The notes under the pieces are model-generated. The model saw nothing but the letters and a program-made list of their open reading frames with translations, did not search any database and was not told where the DNA came from. DNA of 57,056 nt from contig CADAAN010000001.1 in NCBI GenBank assembly GCA_902785935.1, forward strand, positions 1 through 57,056, given 5' to 3'. Below are positions 1-8,420 of the stretch, piece after piece. A program made the position numbers and the translations under genes. The stretch is from an uncultured Pseudomonadota bacterium. GTDB taxonomy: Bacteria > Pseudomonadota > Alphaproteobacteria > RF32 > CAG-239. Every line of letters begins with the position of its first letter. Position 1 is the stretch's first letter.

Positions 1-429
<429 letters not shown>

Positions 430-435
430 GGAAAA

Positions 436-1023
436 ATGATGACTTTTGTGCGCAAAATCTATGATAAAATGCTTGCTCTGTCAGAGGGAAACGCCGCTAT
501 GTGGGCACTGTTTGCCGTGGCATTTGCCGAAAGTTCTTTTTTTCCGATTCCGCCGGATATTATGCTTATTCCGATGATTTTAGCCGCACCATCTAAAGCT
601 TGGCATATTGCGGGTCTTGCGACGTTTGCCTCTATTTTAGGTGGTTATTTCGGTTATGCCATCGGTATTTTTCTCTTTGATTTAATTGCCGAACCGCTTT
701 TGAAATTTTATGGTTATTTGGAAAAATTCAAAGAATTTGAAAACTATTATCATGAGTACGGCGCATGGATTGTTTTCGGGGCTGGTTTAACTCCGTTTCC
801 GTACAAAATCATTACCATCGCAAGCGGTGCCGTCAAACTCGATTTACTTGTTTTCACAATTGCCTCCGTTTTGGCGCGCGGCGGACGTTTTTTCATTGTC
901 GCATGGCTTCTGAAACGTTACGGCGCACCAATGAAAACGTTTATCGAAAAAAATCTCGGCTGGCTTTCGATTTTGTTTTTAATTTTGCTTATCGGCGGCT
1001 TTGCCTTGATTAAATACATATAA
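436..1023 (+). CDS. YqaA/DedA-like inner-membrane protein (VTT domain)
   Basis: A 195-residue integral membrane protein with about five hydrophobic segments. It carries SNARE-associated/VTT family features: an acidic residue in the first membrane segment (FAVAFAESSFFPIPPDI) and a later G-x-x-P-F-P-Y-K motif (GAGLTPFPYKIITIASG). Family members are linked to lipid flipping and membrane homeostasis, but no substrate can be read from the sequence. The length and the PFPYK motif fit the YqaA branch better than classical DedA. The gene follows ligA by 6 bp. A weak AAGGAAAA ribosome site precedes the start, and MM offers two adjacent start codons. Confidence 0.8.
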   Translation: MMTFVRKIYDKMLALSEGNAAMWALFAVAFAESSFFPIPPDIMLIPMILAAPSKAWHIAGLATFASILGGYFGYAIGIFLFDLIAEPLLKFYGYLEKFKEFENYYHEYGAWIVFGAGLTPFPYKIITIASGAVKLDLLVFTIASVLARGGRFFIVAWLLKRYGAPMKTFIEKNLGWLSILFLILLIGGFALIKYI

Positions 1024-1079
1024 AATGCAGCTTTTGTTTTTGCTTGACTTTATCCTTTAAAAGGTTTATTGCAAAGTTT

Positions 1080-3344
1080 ATGAAAACAGAACTTTTGGCT
1101 CCGGCCGGTGACATAGAGGCTGCTTATGCCGCGCTTTTTTTTGGCGCGGACGCAATTTATCTCGGCCTGAAATCATTTTCGGCACGTGCGACGGCAACCA
1201 ATTTTGATGCCGAACAACTTGGTGAAATTACAGCCTATGCCCACCATTTAAAACGCAAGGTTTACGTCACGGTCAATACCCTTGTGACGCAAAACGAATT
1301 GCCCGATTTAATTCAAAATCTTGATATTTGCCGCCAGTCAAAAGTTGATGCCGTTATTTTACAAGATTTAGGGGTGGCTCATCTTATCAAAACACAATAT
1401 CCCGAACTTGAGATGCACGCCAGCACACAAATGGCCGTGCATAATATTGAAGGCGCTTTGTTTTTGAAAAAACTCGGCTTTTCACGCGTTGTGCTCGCCC
1501 GTGAACTCAGCTTAAAAGAAATTAATGATATTGCCGCGATTGAAGGTTTGGAAACCGAGGTTTTTATCCACGGGGCTTTATGTTATTCATACAGCGGTAT
1601 TTGCCAATTTTCGGCATTTGAATATGCCAAAAGCGCTAATCGCGGCAAATGTTTATATCCCTGCAGAGCCATATTTGATGCAGACAAAGAAAGCAAACAC
1701 TTTTTTTCAATGAAAGATATGGCCTTAGAAGGTGATATTTTGAAAATCCGCGCAACATCACTTAAAATTGAGGGACGTAAAAAATCAGCTCTTTATGTTG
1801 CCGCCGTGACGGATTTTTATCGCCACATTTTGGACGGGCAAAAACCGGATGAAACAAAAGCCGAAAATATCAAACAAATTTTTTCACGCCCATGGTGTAA
1901 ATTTCATTTTGCCGGCAAAAATAAAAATGTTGTCGACAAAGATTTTGTCGGACACCGCGGACTTGAAATCGGCAAAATCGAAAACATTGTCAAAGGTCGG
2001 CTTATCTTTACCCCGACACACGATATCGGCCGATTTGACGGGCTTCAAATTGATGTTTGGGATAAAGAAAAACCGTTTGGATTTTCTGTTCAAAAAATGC
2101 TTGTGGCGGGCAAATCCGTTTTGACGGCAAAAAAAGGAAAAACGGTTGAAATCGAATTACCCAAAGGGTATCCTTTGCTTAAAAAAGGTATGGTTGTTTA
2201 TTTGGCCTCATCATCTGCCGTCAAGGGTGCTTACGATTATAAAAAACCAAAGCCCAAAGAATTTCAAAACAAAATTGATATTTCCGTTAAGGCTGAAGTT
2301 TTTAAGGATAAAATTCGTGCAACATCGGAAGGTTTCAGTTTTGAAGTTGAAGGGCATTTTGAGCCGGCAATTGATACAAACAAAGTTGATGAAGCTTTTT
2401 TGAAAAGTTTTCAAAAAACGGGGGATACGATTTTCAGACTTAAGGATTTTGAACTCAAAAATCACCAAAAATGTTTTGTGCCGGCCTCTGTCATCAATGA
2501 TTTAAGGCGCGGTTTGTATGAAAAAATCAAACCTGATACAAAATCGGGACACATCAGCATTTTGCCTCAAAGCCTGCAAAACAAGACGCCTCAATGGATT
2601 ATTAAAACAGATTGTTTGCAAAATTTAGAGATGCTCGATTTAGGCCGTTTTTCTGAAATTATTTATTTGATAAATCAAAATATTGATAAAAAAGAACTTT
2701 CAAAGTTCGATAAAGACAAATTGCGTCTGTCTTTGCCCGTTGTCTGCCGAAATCCTGAAATTTTTGCTCAAACGATTCAAAATCTCATCGACAACGGTTA
2801 TCACAAGTGGGAAGTTTCAAATTATTGGGCGCTTAATTTGATTGATGCTTCAAAATATGATGTTACTTTTTCGCCGATGATATACACACTCAATACCGAG
2901 GCTTTTTTAATGGCTCAAAAAATCGGGGCAAAGCGTGTGTCATTTGCTTTGGAAGACACGCTTGAAAACATCAAAAATCTAATTGATGTTTCGCCGCTTG
3001 AAACAAGTCTTGTCATTTATCAGGATGCAGCATTATTTACAAGCGCCGTTTGCATCCGCAACAACGATTGCGCACACTGCACGGGCCAGAAAAAGTGGCT
3101 TGAGCTTCAAAAAGACGGACGTCGATTTATGGCTTTATCCGTTCCGTGCGAAACAATGCTGTTCGATAAGTCTCCTTTTTGTATTGCATCAAATGCGCAT
3201 GTGCTTAAGCCGACTTTTTATCAAATGGACTTTTGCCATTTTGATTATACACCTCAAAAAGTCAGTCAAATCAGTGATAAACTGATGAAATTTGAAGATA
3301 TCATGCCTTGTATAAAAGCAAATTTTTTAAAATCCGCAATTTAA
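1080..3344 (+). CDS. Peptidase U32 family protein (RlhA-like)
   Basis: A 754-residue protein starting MKTELLAPAGDIEAA. This start was chosen because the U32 family begins with exactly this LLAPAG segment; an ATG 36 bp upstream would add a non-family extension. Visible family motifs are GADAIYLGLKSFSARA, the strand KVYVTVNTLV, and the cysteine region HGALCYSYSGICQFS followed by SANRGKCLYPCR. These cysteines bind an Fe-S cluster in U32 proteins. A second cysteine group (CIRNNDCAHC) lies near the C-terminus. The length and extra C-terminal domain resemble RlhA, which acts in 23S rRNA C2501 hydroxylation. Exact function is inferred; protease activity should not be assumed. Confidence 0.85.
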   Translation: MKTELLAPAGDIEAAYAALFFGADAIYLGLKSFSARATATNFDAEQLGEITAYAHHLKRKVYVTVNTLVTQNELPDLIQNLDICRQSKVDAVILQDLGVAHLIKTQYPELEMHASTQMAVHNIEGALFLKKLGFSRVVLARELSLKEINDIAAIEGLETEVFIHGALCYSYSGICQFSAFEYAKSANRGKCLYPCRAIFDADKESKHFFSMKDMALEGDILKIRATSLKIEGRKKSALYVAAVTDFYRHILDGQKPDETKAENIKQIFSRPWCKFHFAGKNKNVVDKDFVGHRGLEIGKIENIVKGRLIFTPTHDIGRFDGLQIDVWDKEKPFGFSVQKMLVAGKSVLTAKKGKTVEIELPKGYPLLKKGMVVYLASSSAVKGAYDYKKPKPKEFQNKIDISVKAEVFKDKIRATSEGFSFEVEGHFEPAIDTNKVDEAFLKSFQKTGDTIFRLKDFELKNHQKCFVPASVINDLRRGLYEKIKPDTKSGHISILPQSLQNKTPQWIIKTDCLQNLEMLDLGRFSEIIYLINQNIDKKELSKFDKDKLRLSLPVVCRNPEIFAQTIQNLIDNGYHKWEVSNYWALNLIDASKYDVTFSPMIYTLNTEAFLMAQKIGAKRVSFALEDTLENIKNLIDVSPLETSLVIYQDAALFTSAVCIRNNDCAHCTGQKKWLELQKDGRRFMALSVPCETMLFDKSPFCIASNAHVLKPTFYQMDFCHFDYTPQKVSQISDKLMKFEDIMPCIKANFLKSAI

Positions 3345-3349
3345 GTTGA

Positions 3350-3868
3350 TTACAAGCCGAATGTATAGCCTAAGATACCGGAAGCCGAAATGTAAAAAAT
3401 CGGACCGGCTTTGTAAAAACGCATTAAAACAAGCATAAAAACCAAAATCACCCAGGATTGTGTATTAAGCAGGCTGATTTTTGCAATTTCAAGCGTGGCA
3501 GAAAGTATCAAAGCAACAACTGCCGGCTGCACAAATTTTAATACATCATGCAAAAATTGTTCACACGCCAATCTTTCAAACAACTTATTGATGGCGATGA
3601 TAATCACAACCGATGGCAGAACAAGCCCGAAAACAGCCGAAACGGCACCCGAAACACCGGCCGTTTTATAGCCTGCATAAACAGCCATATTGACCCCCAT
3701 CGGTCCCGGCGTCGATTCGGATACGGCAATCATATCCGTCAGTTCTTTGATGCTGAACCAATCATATTTCGCGCTTAAATCAAACAAAAACGGAATTGTT
3801 GCAGCTCCGCCGCCGACCGCCAACAACCCAATCAGCAAAAACTGATAAAAAAGCATTAAATAAATCAT
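3350..3868 (-). CDS. Chromate transporter family protein, second half (ChrA-like)
   Basis: A 172-residue membrane protein of the CHR family. It has the N-terminal glycine motif GGGAATIPFLFDL and the family signature STPGPMGVNMAVYAGYK. Full-length ChrA has two homologous halves fused. Here the halves are separate genes, as in the short-chain CHR pairs of many bacteria. The start codon overlaps the stop of the upstream half by 4 bp, so the two are translationally coupled and probably form a heterodimer. Chromate export is only the family name; the natural anion is unknown. Confidence 0.85.
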   Translation of the reverse strand: MIYLMLFYQFLLIGLLAVGGGAATIPFLFDLSAKYDWFSIKELTDMIAVSESTPGPMGVNMAVYAGYKTAGVSGAVSAVFGLVLPSVVIIIAINKLFERLACEQFLHDVLKFVQPAVVALILSATLEIAKISLLNTQSWVILVFMLVLMRFYKAGPIFYISASGILGYTFGL

Positions 3869-4419
3869 TTCAGTCGCCTTTTAAGCAAAGTCAAAACGCC
3901 TCCCGTAAAAAATGCGCCGACAATAATTTTGACAGCTGAAAGGCGTGCCAAAATCAGACCTGATACCGCACACAAAAAAATCACGGCAGGGACTAACTTT
4001 CGCTTATTTGCAAAATAAATTTGCGCACCTAAATCATATACAACCTTGATTAAAAGTGCTGCAACACCGATTTTAACCCCGTTGAAGATATGCAAAATGC
4101 TCTGATTTGTTGCCATTTTATTTAAGCTTGAGGCAATCAGGATAATCACAATCATTGACGGCAAAACAACGGCTGTTGTCGCAACAACGGCACCGATACT
4201 TTTTTTGAGTTTATAGCCGCAAAATGTCGCAACGTTGATGGCAATAATGCCCGGAGTGCAGCCTCCGATTGAAAAATAATTTAACAGCTCATCTTCAGAA
4301 AGCCATTTTTTCTCCGTCACAAGTTCCTGCCTTAAAAGCGGCAACATCGCATATCCGCCGCCAAAGGTGAACAATCCTGTTCTAAAAAAGCTGATAAAGA
4401 GCTCAAATAAAACTTTCAT
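3865..4419 (-). CDS. Chromate transporter family protein, first half (ChrA-like)
   Basis: About 184 residues starting MKVLFELFISFFRTG. This ATG was preferred over one 57 bp upstream because family members begin just before the F-x-x-G-x-x-x-F-G-G-G motif (here TGLFTFGGGYAMLPLLRQEL). A short AGGC-type ribosome site precedes it. The second signature is GCTPGIIAINVATFCGYK. It is the upstream member of a two-gene unit with the following CHR half. The unit is transcribed divergently from pntAA, with about 75 bp between the chosen starts. Confidence 0.85.
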   Translation of the reverse strand: MKVLFELFISFFRTGLFTFGGGYAMLPLLRQELVTEKKWLSEDELLNYFSIGGCTPGIIAINVATFCGYKLKKSIGAVVATTAVVLPSMIVIILIASSLNKMATNQSILHIFNGVKIGVAALLIKVVYDLGAQIYFANKRKLVPAVIFLCAVSGLILARLSAVKIIVGAFFTGGVLTLLKRRLK

Positions 4420-4493
4420 ACACGCCTGCCTTTGTTTTTTACCCGTCGTGATTATATCTATATAACACGCAAACATCGAAAGTCTATAAAAAA

Positions 4494-5489
4494 ATGAAAA
4501 TCGGCATTGTCAACAATTGTTTGAGATCAGAAACACGAGTCGCCGCCACGCCTCAAAGCGTGCAAAAAATGATTGGCGACGGGCATCGGGTTTTGTGTGA
4601 ATACGGATTGGGTGCACAGTCTTTTTTTGATGATAAACAATATCTTGATGCCAAAGCGGAACTTAAATCGCGCGATGAAGTTTTGGATTGCGATATCATT
4701 TTATCTGTCGTGCCGCCTAAAAAAACGGATTTGCATTTTTTTAAAAAAGGCCAATGGCTGATTTGCAATTTAACTTCTTTTGAAGATAAAGCGGACATGC
4801 AAGATTTGGTTGCAACGGATATAGGGGTCATTGATTTAGGAAAAATGCCGCGCATCTCCCGTGCACAAACAATGGATATTTTATCTTCACAATCGCTTAT
4901 TGCAGGTTACAAAGCGGCGACGGATGCATTATATTATTTAAAAAAATCGGCACCTTTAATGATGACTTCGGCCGGCACGCTTTTTGCCGCAAAAGCCGTG
5001 GTTGTCGGATTGGGGGTCGCAGGGCTTTCGGCCGCCTCTGTTTTAAAAAGAATGGGCGCCAATGTTTTGGCAACGGACATCCGCCCTGAGAGCAAAATAG
5101 AGGCACAATCCGTCGGTGCAAAATTTGTTCAGGACATCACGCCGGAACTCAAGACAGCGGATATTTTAATCACTTCGGCTTTTTCGGCAAAGCAAACCCC
5201 TCCGCTTTTGATAAAAAAAGAACAGGTGGAAGAATTAAAGCCAAATGCCGTTGTGATTGATATGGCTCAAGGCAATATTGAAAGTACTTTTTCAAGAGAA
5301 GATATCACTTTTATCTCGGATAAATATTTAGAGCGAAAGCTCAGCTTTTCGGCAAGTACACTTTTTGCAAACAACGTATATGCGTTTTTAAGCACGTTCG
5401 GCTATTTGCAAAAGCCTGATTTTAATGATGAAATATTGCGAACCGTTCTAACTTGTTCAGACGGTTTTTTGATAAGGATGGTACAATGA
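4494..5489 (+). CDS. pntAA: NAD(P) transhydrogenase alpha subunit, part 1 (NAD-binding domain)
   Basis: A 331-residue soluble NAD(H)-binding domain of the proton-translocating transhydrogenase, which reduces NADP+ with NADH using the proton gradient. The N-terminus (MKIGIVNNCLRSETRVAATP) matches the alanine dehydrogenase/PntA N-terminal domain. The dinucleotide fold shows at VVVGLGVAGLSAASVLKRMG. The stop overlaps the next gene in an ATGA junction. The split alpha subunit is typical of alphaproteobacteria. It is somewhat shorter than the usual 370-380 residues. Confidence 0.9.
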   Translation: MKIGIVNNCLRSETRVAATPQSVQKMIGDGHRVLCEYGLGAQSFFDDKQYLDAKAELKSRDEVLDCDIILSVVPPKKTDLHFFKKGQWLICNLTSFEDKADMQDLVATDIGVIDLGKMPRISRAQTMDILSSQSLIAGYKAATDALYYLKKSAPLMMTSAGTLFAAKAVVVGLGVAGLSAASVLKRMGANVLATDIRPESKIEAQSVGAKFVQDITPELKTADILITSAFSAKQTPPLLIKKEQVEELKPNAVVIDMAQGNIESTFSREDITFISDKYLERKLSFSASTLFANNVYAFLSTFGYLQKPDFNDEILRTVLTCSDGFLIRMVQ

Positions 5490-5776
5490 CGCTTTTATTT
5501 TTAATCACGATTTTTTTACTTTCAATGTTTATCGGATATTTTGTTGTTCAAGGCGTCACACCGGCGCTTCATTCGCCTTTGATGAGTGTTTCAAATGCGA
5601 TTTCCGGCGTCGTGATTATCGGGGCATTGTGGACGGCGGCTTTGGCAGAGGGCTTTAATGCCGAAGAAATACTCAGCCTGTTTGCCGTGTTTTTTGCCGG
5701 TTTTAATATTTTCGGCGGATTTGCCGTGTCCGAGCGTATGCTCAAATTATTTGAAAAAAAAGGAAAAAATAAATGA
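5486..5776 (+). CDS. pntAB: NAD(P) transhydrogenase alpha subunit, part 2 (membrane domain)
   Basis: A 96-residue membrane protein with three hydrophobic segments supplying part of the proton channel. It begins MTLLFLITIFLLSMFIG and contains SPLMSVSNAISGVVIIGA, the PntAB signature. The ATG at 5486 overlaps the pntAA stop; a longer in-frame start at 5453 would run deep into pntAA and lacks family similarity. The 3' end overlaps pntB by 4 bp, so all three subunits are translationally coupled. Confidence 0.92.
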   Translation: MTLLFLITIFLLSMFIGYFVVQGVTPALHSPLMSVSNAISGVVIIGALWTAALAEGFNAEEILSLFAVFFAGFNIFGGFAVSERMLKLFEKKGKNK

Positions 5777-7113
5777 TTGCGTTTGAAGGAATTTTTCTAA
5801 TTTATCTGTTGTCGTCCATCTTTTTTATTTTGGCAGTCAGAGGCCTTGCCTCACCCGCTTCGGCCGAGCGAGGCAACCATCTTGGCATAACGGGTATGGC
5901 TGTTTGTGTATTGGTCACGCTTCTTGTTGTTCCGTCCAGAAATGATGTCGGTATTTTTTTGGCACTGATTGCGGCGGCAATTTCAGGCATCACAATTGCA
6001 AACAAAATCAAAATGACCGCTTTACCGCAGATGATTGCTTTGCTCAACGCCGCCGGCGCTTTATCTTCGCTTTTGGTGGGCGTGGTGCAAATTTTGCGTC
6101 ATCAGGCACATGCTTTTGATACATCCGTCGGTATGATTATCGGTGCCGTGGCTTTTTCAGGATCTTGTGTCGCTTTTTTTAAGCTCAGTGGCTTATATAC
6201 CTTTCAAAGGCTTAAATTTGCAAACCTCATCAATGCATTAATTTTAGGCGTCATTGCTTTTTATTGGACGCGTTTTTCAATCGACGGAACAATGCAAACG
6301 GCATATATGATGATTGCACTTTCGCTTGTGTTCGGCGCAACAATCACCTTGCCGGTCGGCGGAGCGGATATGCCGATTATGATATCCGTTTTGAACGCGG
6401 CATCGGGATTTGCGGCGGCGGGTATCGGTTTTTCGCTTTCAAACATTGTGTTGATTATCACGGGTGCGATTGTCGGTGCAAGCGGGACGATTTTAGCTTT
6501 TGTCATGACAAAGGCGATGAACAAAAACTTTTTTCAAATTTTATTTCAACACAAAAACGTTGAACAAAAACAAGCCTTAAATGAAAAGACGGCGCACACG
6601 GCAAGCGTTCAGGATGCGGCTTTTTTGATGCAAAATGCCTCTAAAGTAATTATTGTGCCGGGGTTTGGCATGGCCTCTGCCGGCGCTCAATATGCCTTGA
6701 AAAATATGACCGATGTTTTAGAAGACAAATATGGCGTTGAAGTTAAATTTGCCATTCACCCCGTCGCCGGCAGAATGCCCGGACATATGAACGTTTTACT
6801 CGCAGAAGCAAAGGTTGACTACGAAAAAGTTTATGGCCTTGAGGACATCAATCCCGATTTTGTTTCAGCCGATGTTGCTTATGTCATCGGGGCAAACGAT
6901 ATCACCAATCCGGCAGCCAAAACAGACACATCATCACCCTTGTACGGAATGCCCGTTTTAGATGTTGTTAAGGCCAAGACGGTTATCTTTGTCAAGCGCT
7001 CGCTTGCTGCCGGTTATTCAGGCGCAGACAATCCGTTGTTTTTTGCGGATAATACTTTGATGCTTTACGGCGATGCAAAAAAAATCACCGAAGAAATCAC
7101 CGCCGACTTGTAA
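5773..7113 (+). CDS. pntB: NAD(P) transhydrogenase beta subunit
   Basis: A 446-residue protein with an N-terminal bundle of hydrophobic helices and a C-terminal NADP(H)-binding domain. The NADP domain is recognised by VIIVPGFGMASAGAQYAL, HPVAGRMPGHMNVLLAEA and the region VIGANDITNPAAKTD. It completes the pntAA-pntAB-pntB operon, which supplies NADPH for biosynthesis. It ends 5 bp before the convergent LRR gene, with no obvious terminator between them. Confidence 0.93.
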   Translation: MIAFEGIFLIYLLSSIFFILAVRGLASPASAERGNHLGITGMAVCVLVTLLVVPSRNDVGIFLALIAAAISGITIANKIKMTALPQMIALLNAAGALSSLLVGVVQILRHQAHAFDTSVGMIIGAVAFSGSCVAFFKLSGLYTFQRLKFANLINALILGVIAFYWTRFSIDGTMQTAYMMIALSLVFGATITLPVGGADMPIMISVLNAASGFAAAGIGFSLSNIVLIITGAIVGASGTILAFVMTKAMNKNFFQILFQHKNVEQKQALNEKTAHTASVQDAAFLMQNASKVIIVPGFGMASAGAQYALKNMTDVLEDKYGVEVKFAIHPVAGRMPGHMNVLLAEAKVDYEKVYGLEDINPDFVSADVAYVIGANDITNPAAKTDTSSPLYGMPVLDVVKAKTVIFVKRSLAAGYSGADNPLFFADNTLMLYGDAKKITEEITADL

Positions 7114-7118
7114 ACATT

Positions 7119-7895
7119 TTACCGATACCTTATCGAGAAGGTATTTGTCTTGCCCGCCACGGCATTCGCCTCATCGATGGTGTAAATGCGCTTTTTGATG
7201 TAATTCGGCGTGCCGATATCACTGAGCCGAGCATAGTATTTGCCGCCTACAAGATATTGATTGTCAGATGTTTGTTGATATTCAATAACTTCTGCCGCGT
7301 CGCCGCGATAAGCGATGGCGGCTTCACAAGCATCCTTCATTTGAGGAGCGCAATAAAGTTTTTCAATCAATGTCGGAGTACTATTATTAGCTTTGAAAGC
7401 TGTCGGACTCAATGTAGTATTTGCGGGAATAACAAGTGTTGTGATACCTGTTGTTTCGAGCGCTTCTGTATCAATAGTAACATTATCCGGTATTGTTAAA
7501 TTTTCAAGAGAGGTACAATTTTCTAATCCGCCTGGGAGTATCTCTCTTAAAGATTGCGGTAATTCAATATTTTTCAAATTTTCAAATCTAAAAAATGCAT
7601 TATAACCAATGCTTGTAATGCCTTCCTCGATACTAATGTTTTGGATGTTATTTCTAACAGCATACCAAGGTTCGCTCGTCGTGTACCAGCCTCCCATCGG
7701 GCCCTGACCGGAAAGTGTCATTGTACCGACCGATTTGATTGAGCCGTCGGGCTGAACTTCATCTTCATAAGTCACGTGTGCGAGGCAATTTTCGCCGCAC
7801 TGAAAACAATCAGTGTCGTTAAGTGTTTCAAGTGTACAATCCGCTTTTGCATTGAAACTCAGAATTAATCCCAAAATCAAAACATATTTCTTCAT
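7119..7895 (-). CDS. Secreted LRR (BspA-like) protein 1 with conserved C-terminal tail
   Basis: A 258-residue protein with a signal peptide (MKKYVLILGLILSFNAKA, cleavage before DCTLE). A cysteine-rich N-terminus (CFQCGENC) is followed by short leucine-rich repeats of the LRR_5/BspA type (ITSIGYNAFFRFENLKNIEL, then LRE, LENLTIP, ITTLVIP units). A linker (EKLYCAPQMKDACEAAIAYRGD) leads to the tail KKRIYTIDEANAVAGK then NTFSIRYR. The tail recurs in LRR genes at 30327, 33742 and 41030 and in the remnant at 55825. BspA-like LRR proteins often mediate surface adhesion; no ligand can be predicted here. A class 1 leader RNA ends just upstream. Confidence 0.82.
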   Translation of the reverse strand: MKKYVLILGLILSFNAKADCTLETLNDTDCFQCGENCLAHVTYEDEVQPDGSIKSVGTMTLSGQGPMGGWYTTSEPWYAVRNNIQNISIEEGITSIGYNAFFRFENLKNIELPQSLREILPGGLENCTSLENLTIPDNVTIDTEALETTGITTLVIPANTTLSPTAFKANNSTPTLIEKLYCAPQMKDACEAAIAYRGDAAEVIEYQQTSDNQYLVGGKYYARLSDIGTPNYIKKRIYTIDEANAVAGKTNTFSIRYR

Positions 7896-7926
7896 AATTT
7901 ATTCCCTGTTTTCTCTTTTTCTTCAT

Positions 7927-8082
7927 AAAAAAATCACTTCAGAAAAAATCCAAAGTGGGAGCTATACGAACTGTGTAGATGCAGTTTCTCTTCTTCGTCA
8001 CAAAGTGCTTATTCCGAGAACTCCCTTTAAAAGGAGTCTTTATCTACAAAGTGTCGTATAACACCGCAACCATTTTGGTTAC
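7927..8082 (-). ncRNA. Class 1 structured leader RNA, copy a (upstream of LRR protein 1)
   Basis: Read on the minus strand, the RNA starts with the conserved hairpin AACCAAAATGGTT and GCGGTGTT. Two long-range helices follow: P1 (TATACGA 8060-8054 with TCGTATA 7969-7963) and P2 (TGTAGAT 8048-8042 with ATCTACA 7980-7974). An internal hairpin ACTCC/GGAGT lies at about 8035-8019. The RNA ends in an intrinsic terminator (CACTTT/GAAGTG stem, U-run 7933-7927) 31 bp before the ATG. P1 and P2 keep pairing in the three other copies despite different bases. The family is not one I recognise. It is either a cis-acting attenuator/riboswitch or a separate small RNA. Confidence 0.8.
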
Positions 8083-8088
8083 ATTCTT

Positions 8089-8117
8089 ATAATGGCATAC
8101 ATCACAATTCTTGTCAA
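8089..8117 (-). promoter_or_regulatory. Promoter of class 1 leader RNA copy a
   Basis: The minus strand carries TTGACA (8117-8112), a 17-bp spacer ending in TGC, and CATTAT (8094-8089). The conserved RNA 5' end GTAACC begins 6 bp after the -10 box. The same geometry occurs at all four class 1 copies. Confidence 0.75.
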
Positions 8118-8300
8118 CAAATATTTTGCAATAAAAGATGGTGTTTTATGTAAAACATCCCCAAACAACGTAATCAACCGGATTACTAACAGCCTAAATT
8201 AAGTTAAAATAAAGGCACAAGTACCTGGAAAATTAAAACTTGAATAATGAGGTAAATGCGACGGAACTTTTTTGCGCAGTGTACAAATATCATTTAAAAG

Positions 8301-8415
8301 CTTAAATAACGGGTGAGATAGAGTTAAAATAAAGGCGGGAGTACCGCAGCGTACATAGACGTACGTGAGGAACTTCCGTCCTGAAATTTTGGCTCTAGAT
8401 GACCCGTTATTTAAG
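8301..8415. repeat. Imperfect palindromic element with a GTAC-GTAC core, copy 1
   Basis: A perfect 14-bp inverted repeat (CTTAAATAACGGGT 8301-8314, ACCCGTTATTTAAG 8402-8415) closes a longer imperfect hairpin. The core is GCAGCGTACATAGACGTACG. Related cores lie near 25188 and 55756. A decayed partial copy seems to sit at about 8203-8286 (it shares GTTAAAATAAAGGC and GCAGTGTAC). The element fills the gap between the class 1 promoter and cvpA. It looks like a REP/MITE-type repeat. It could also serve as a terminator for cvpA, although it lacks a strong U-tract. Confidence 0.55.
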
Positions 8416-8420
8416 TTTTA

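Noticed and set aside
1044-1079. Upstream ATG for the U32 gene
   Set aside because: It adds 12 residues before the conserved LLAPAG start that do not fit the family.
7927-8082. Class 1 element as IS200/IS605 end or CRISPR-like repeat
   Set aside because: No transposase nearby, helices differ in sequence between copies while staying paired, and each copy has its own promoter and terminator. This fits a structured RNA.
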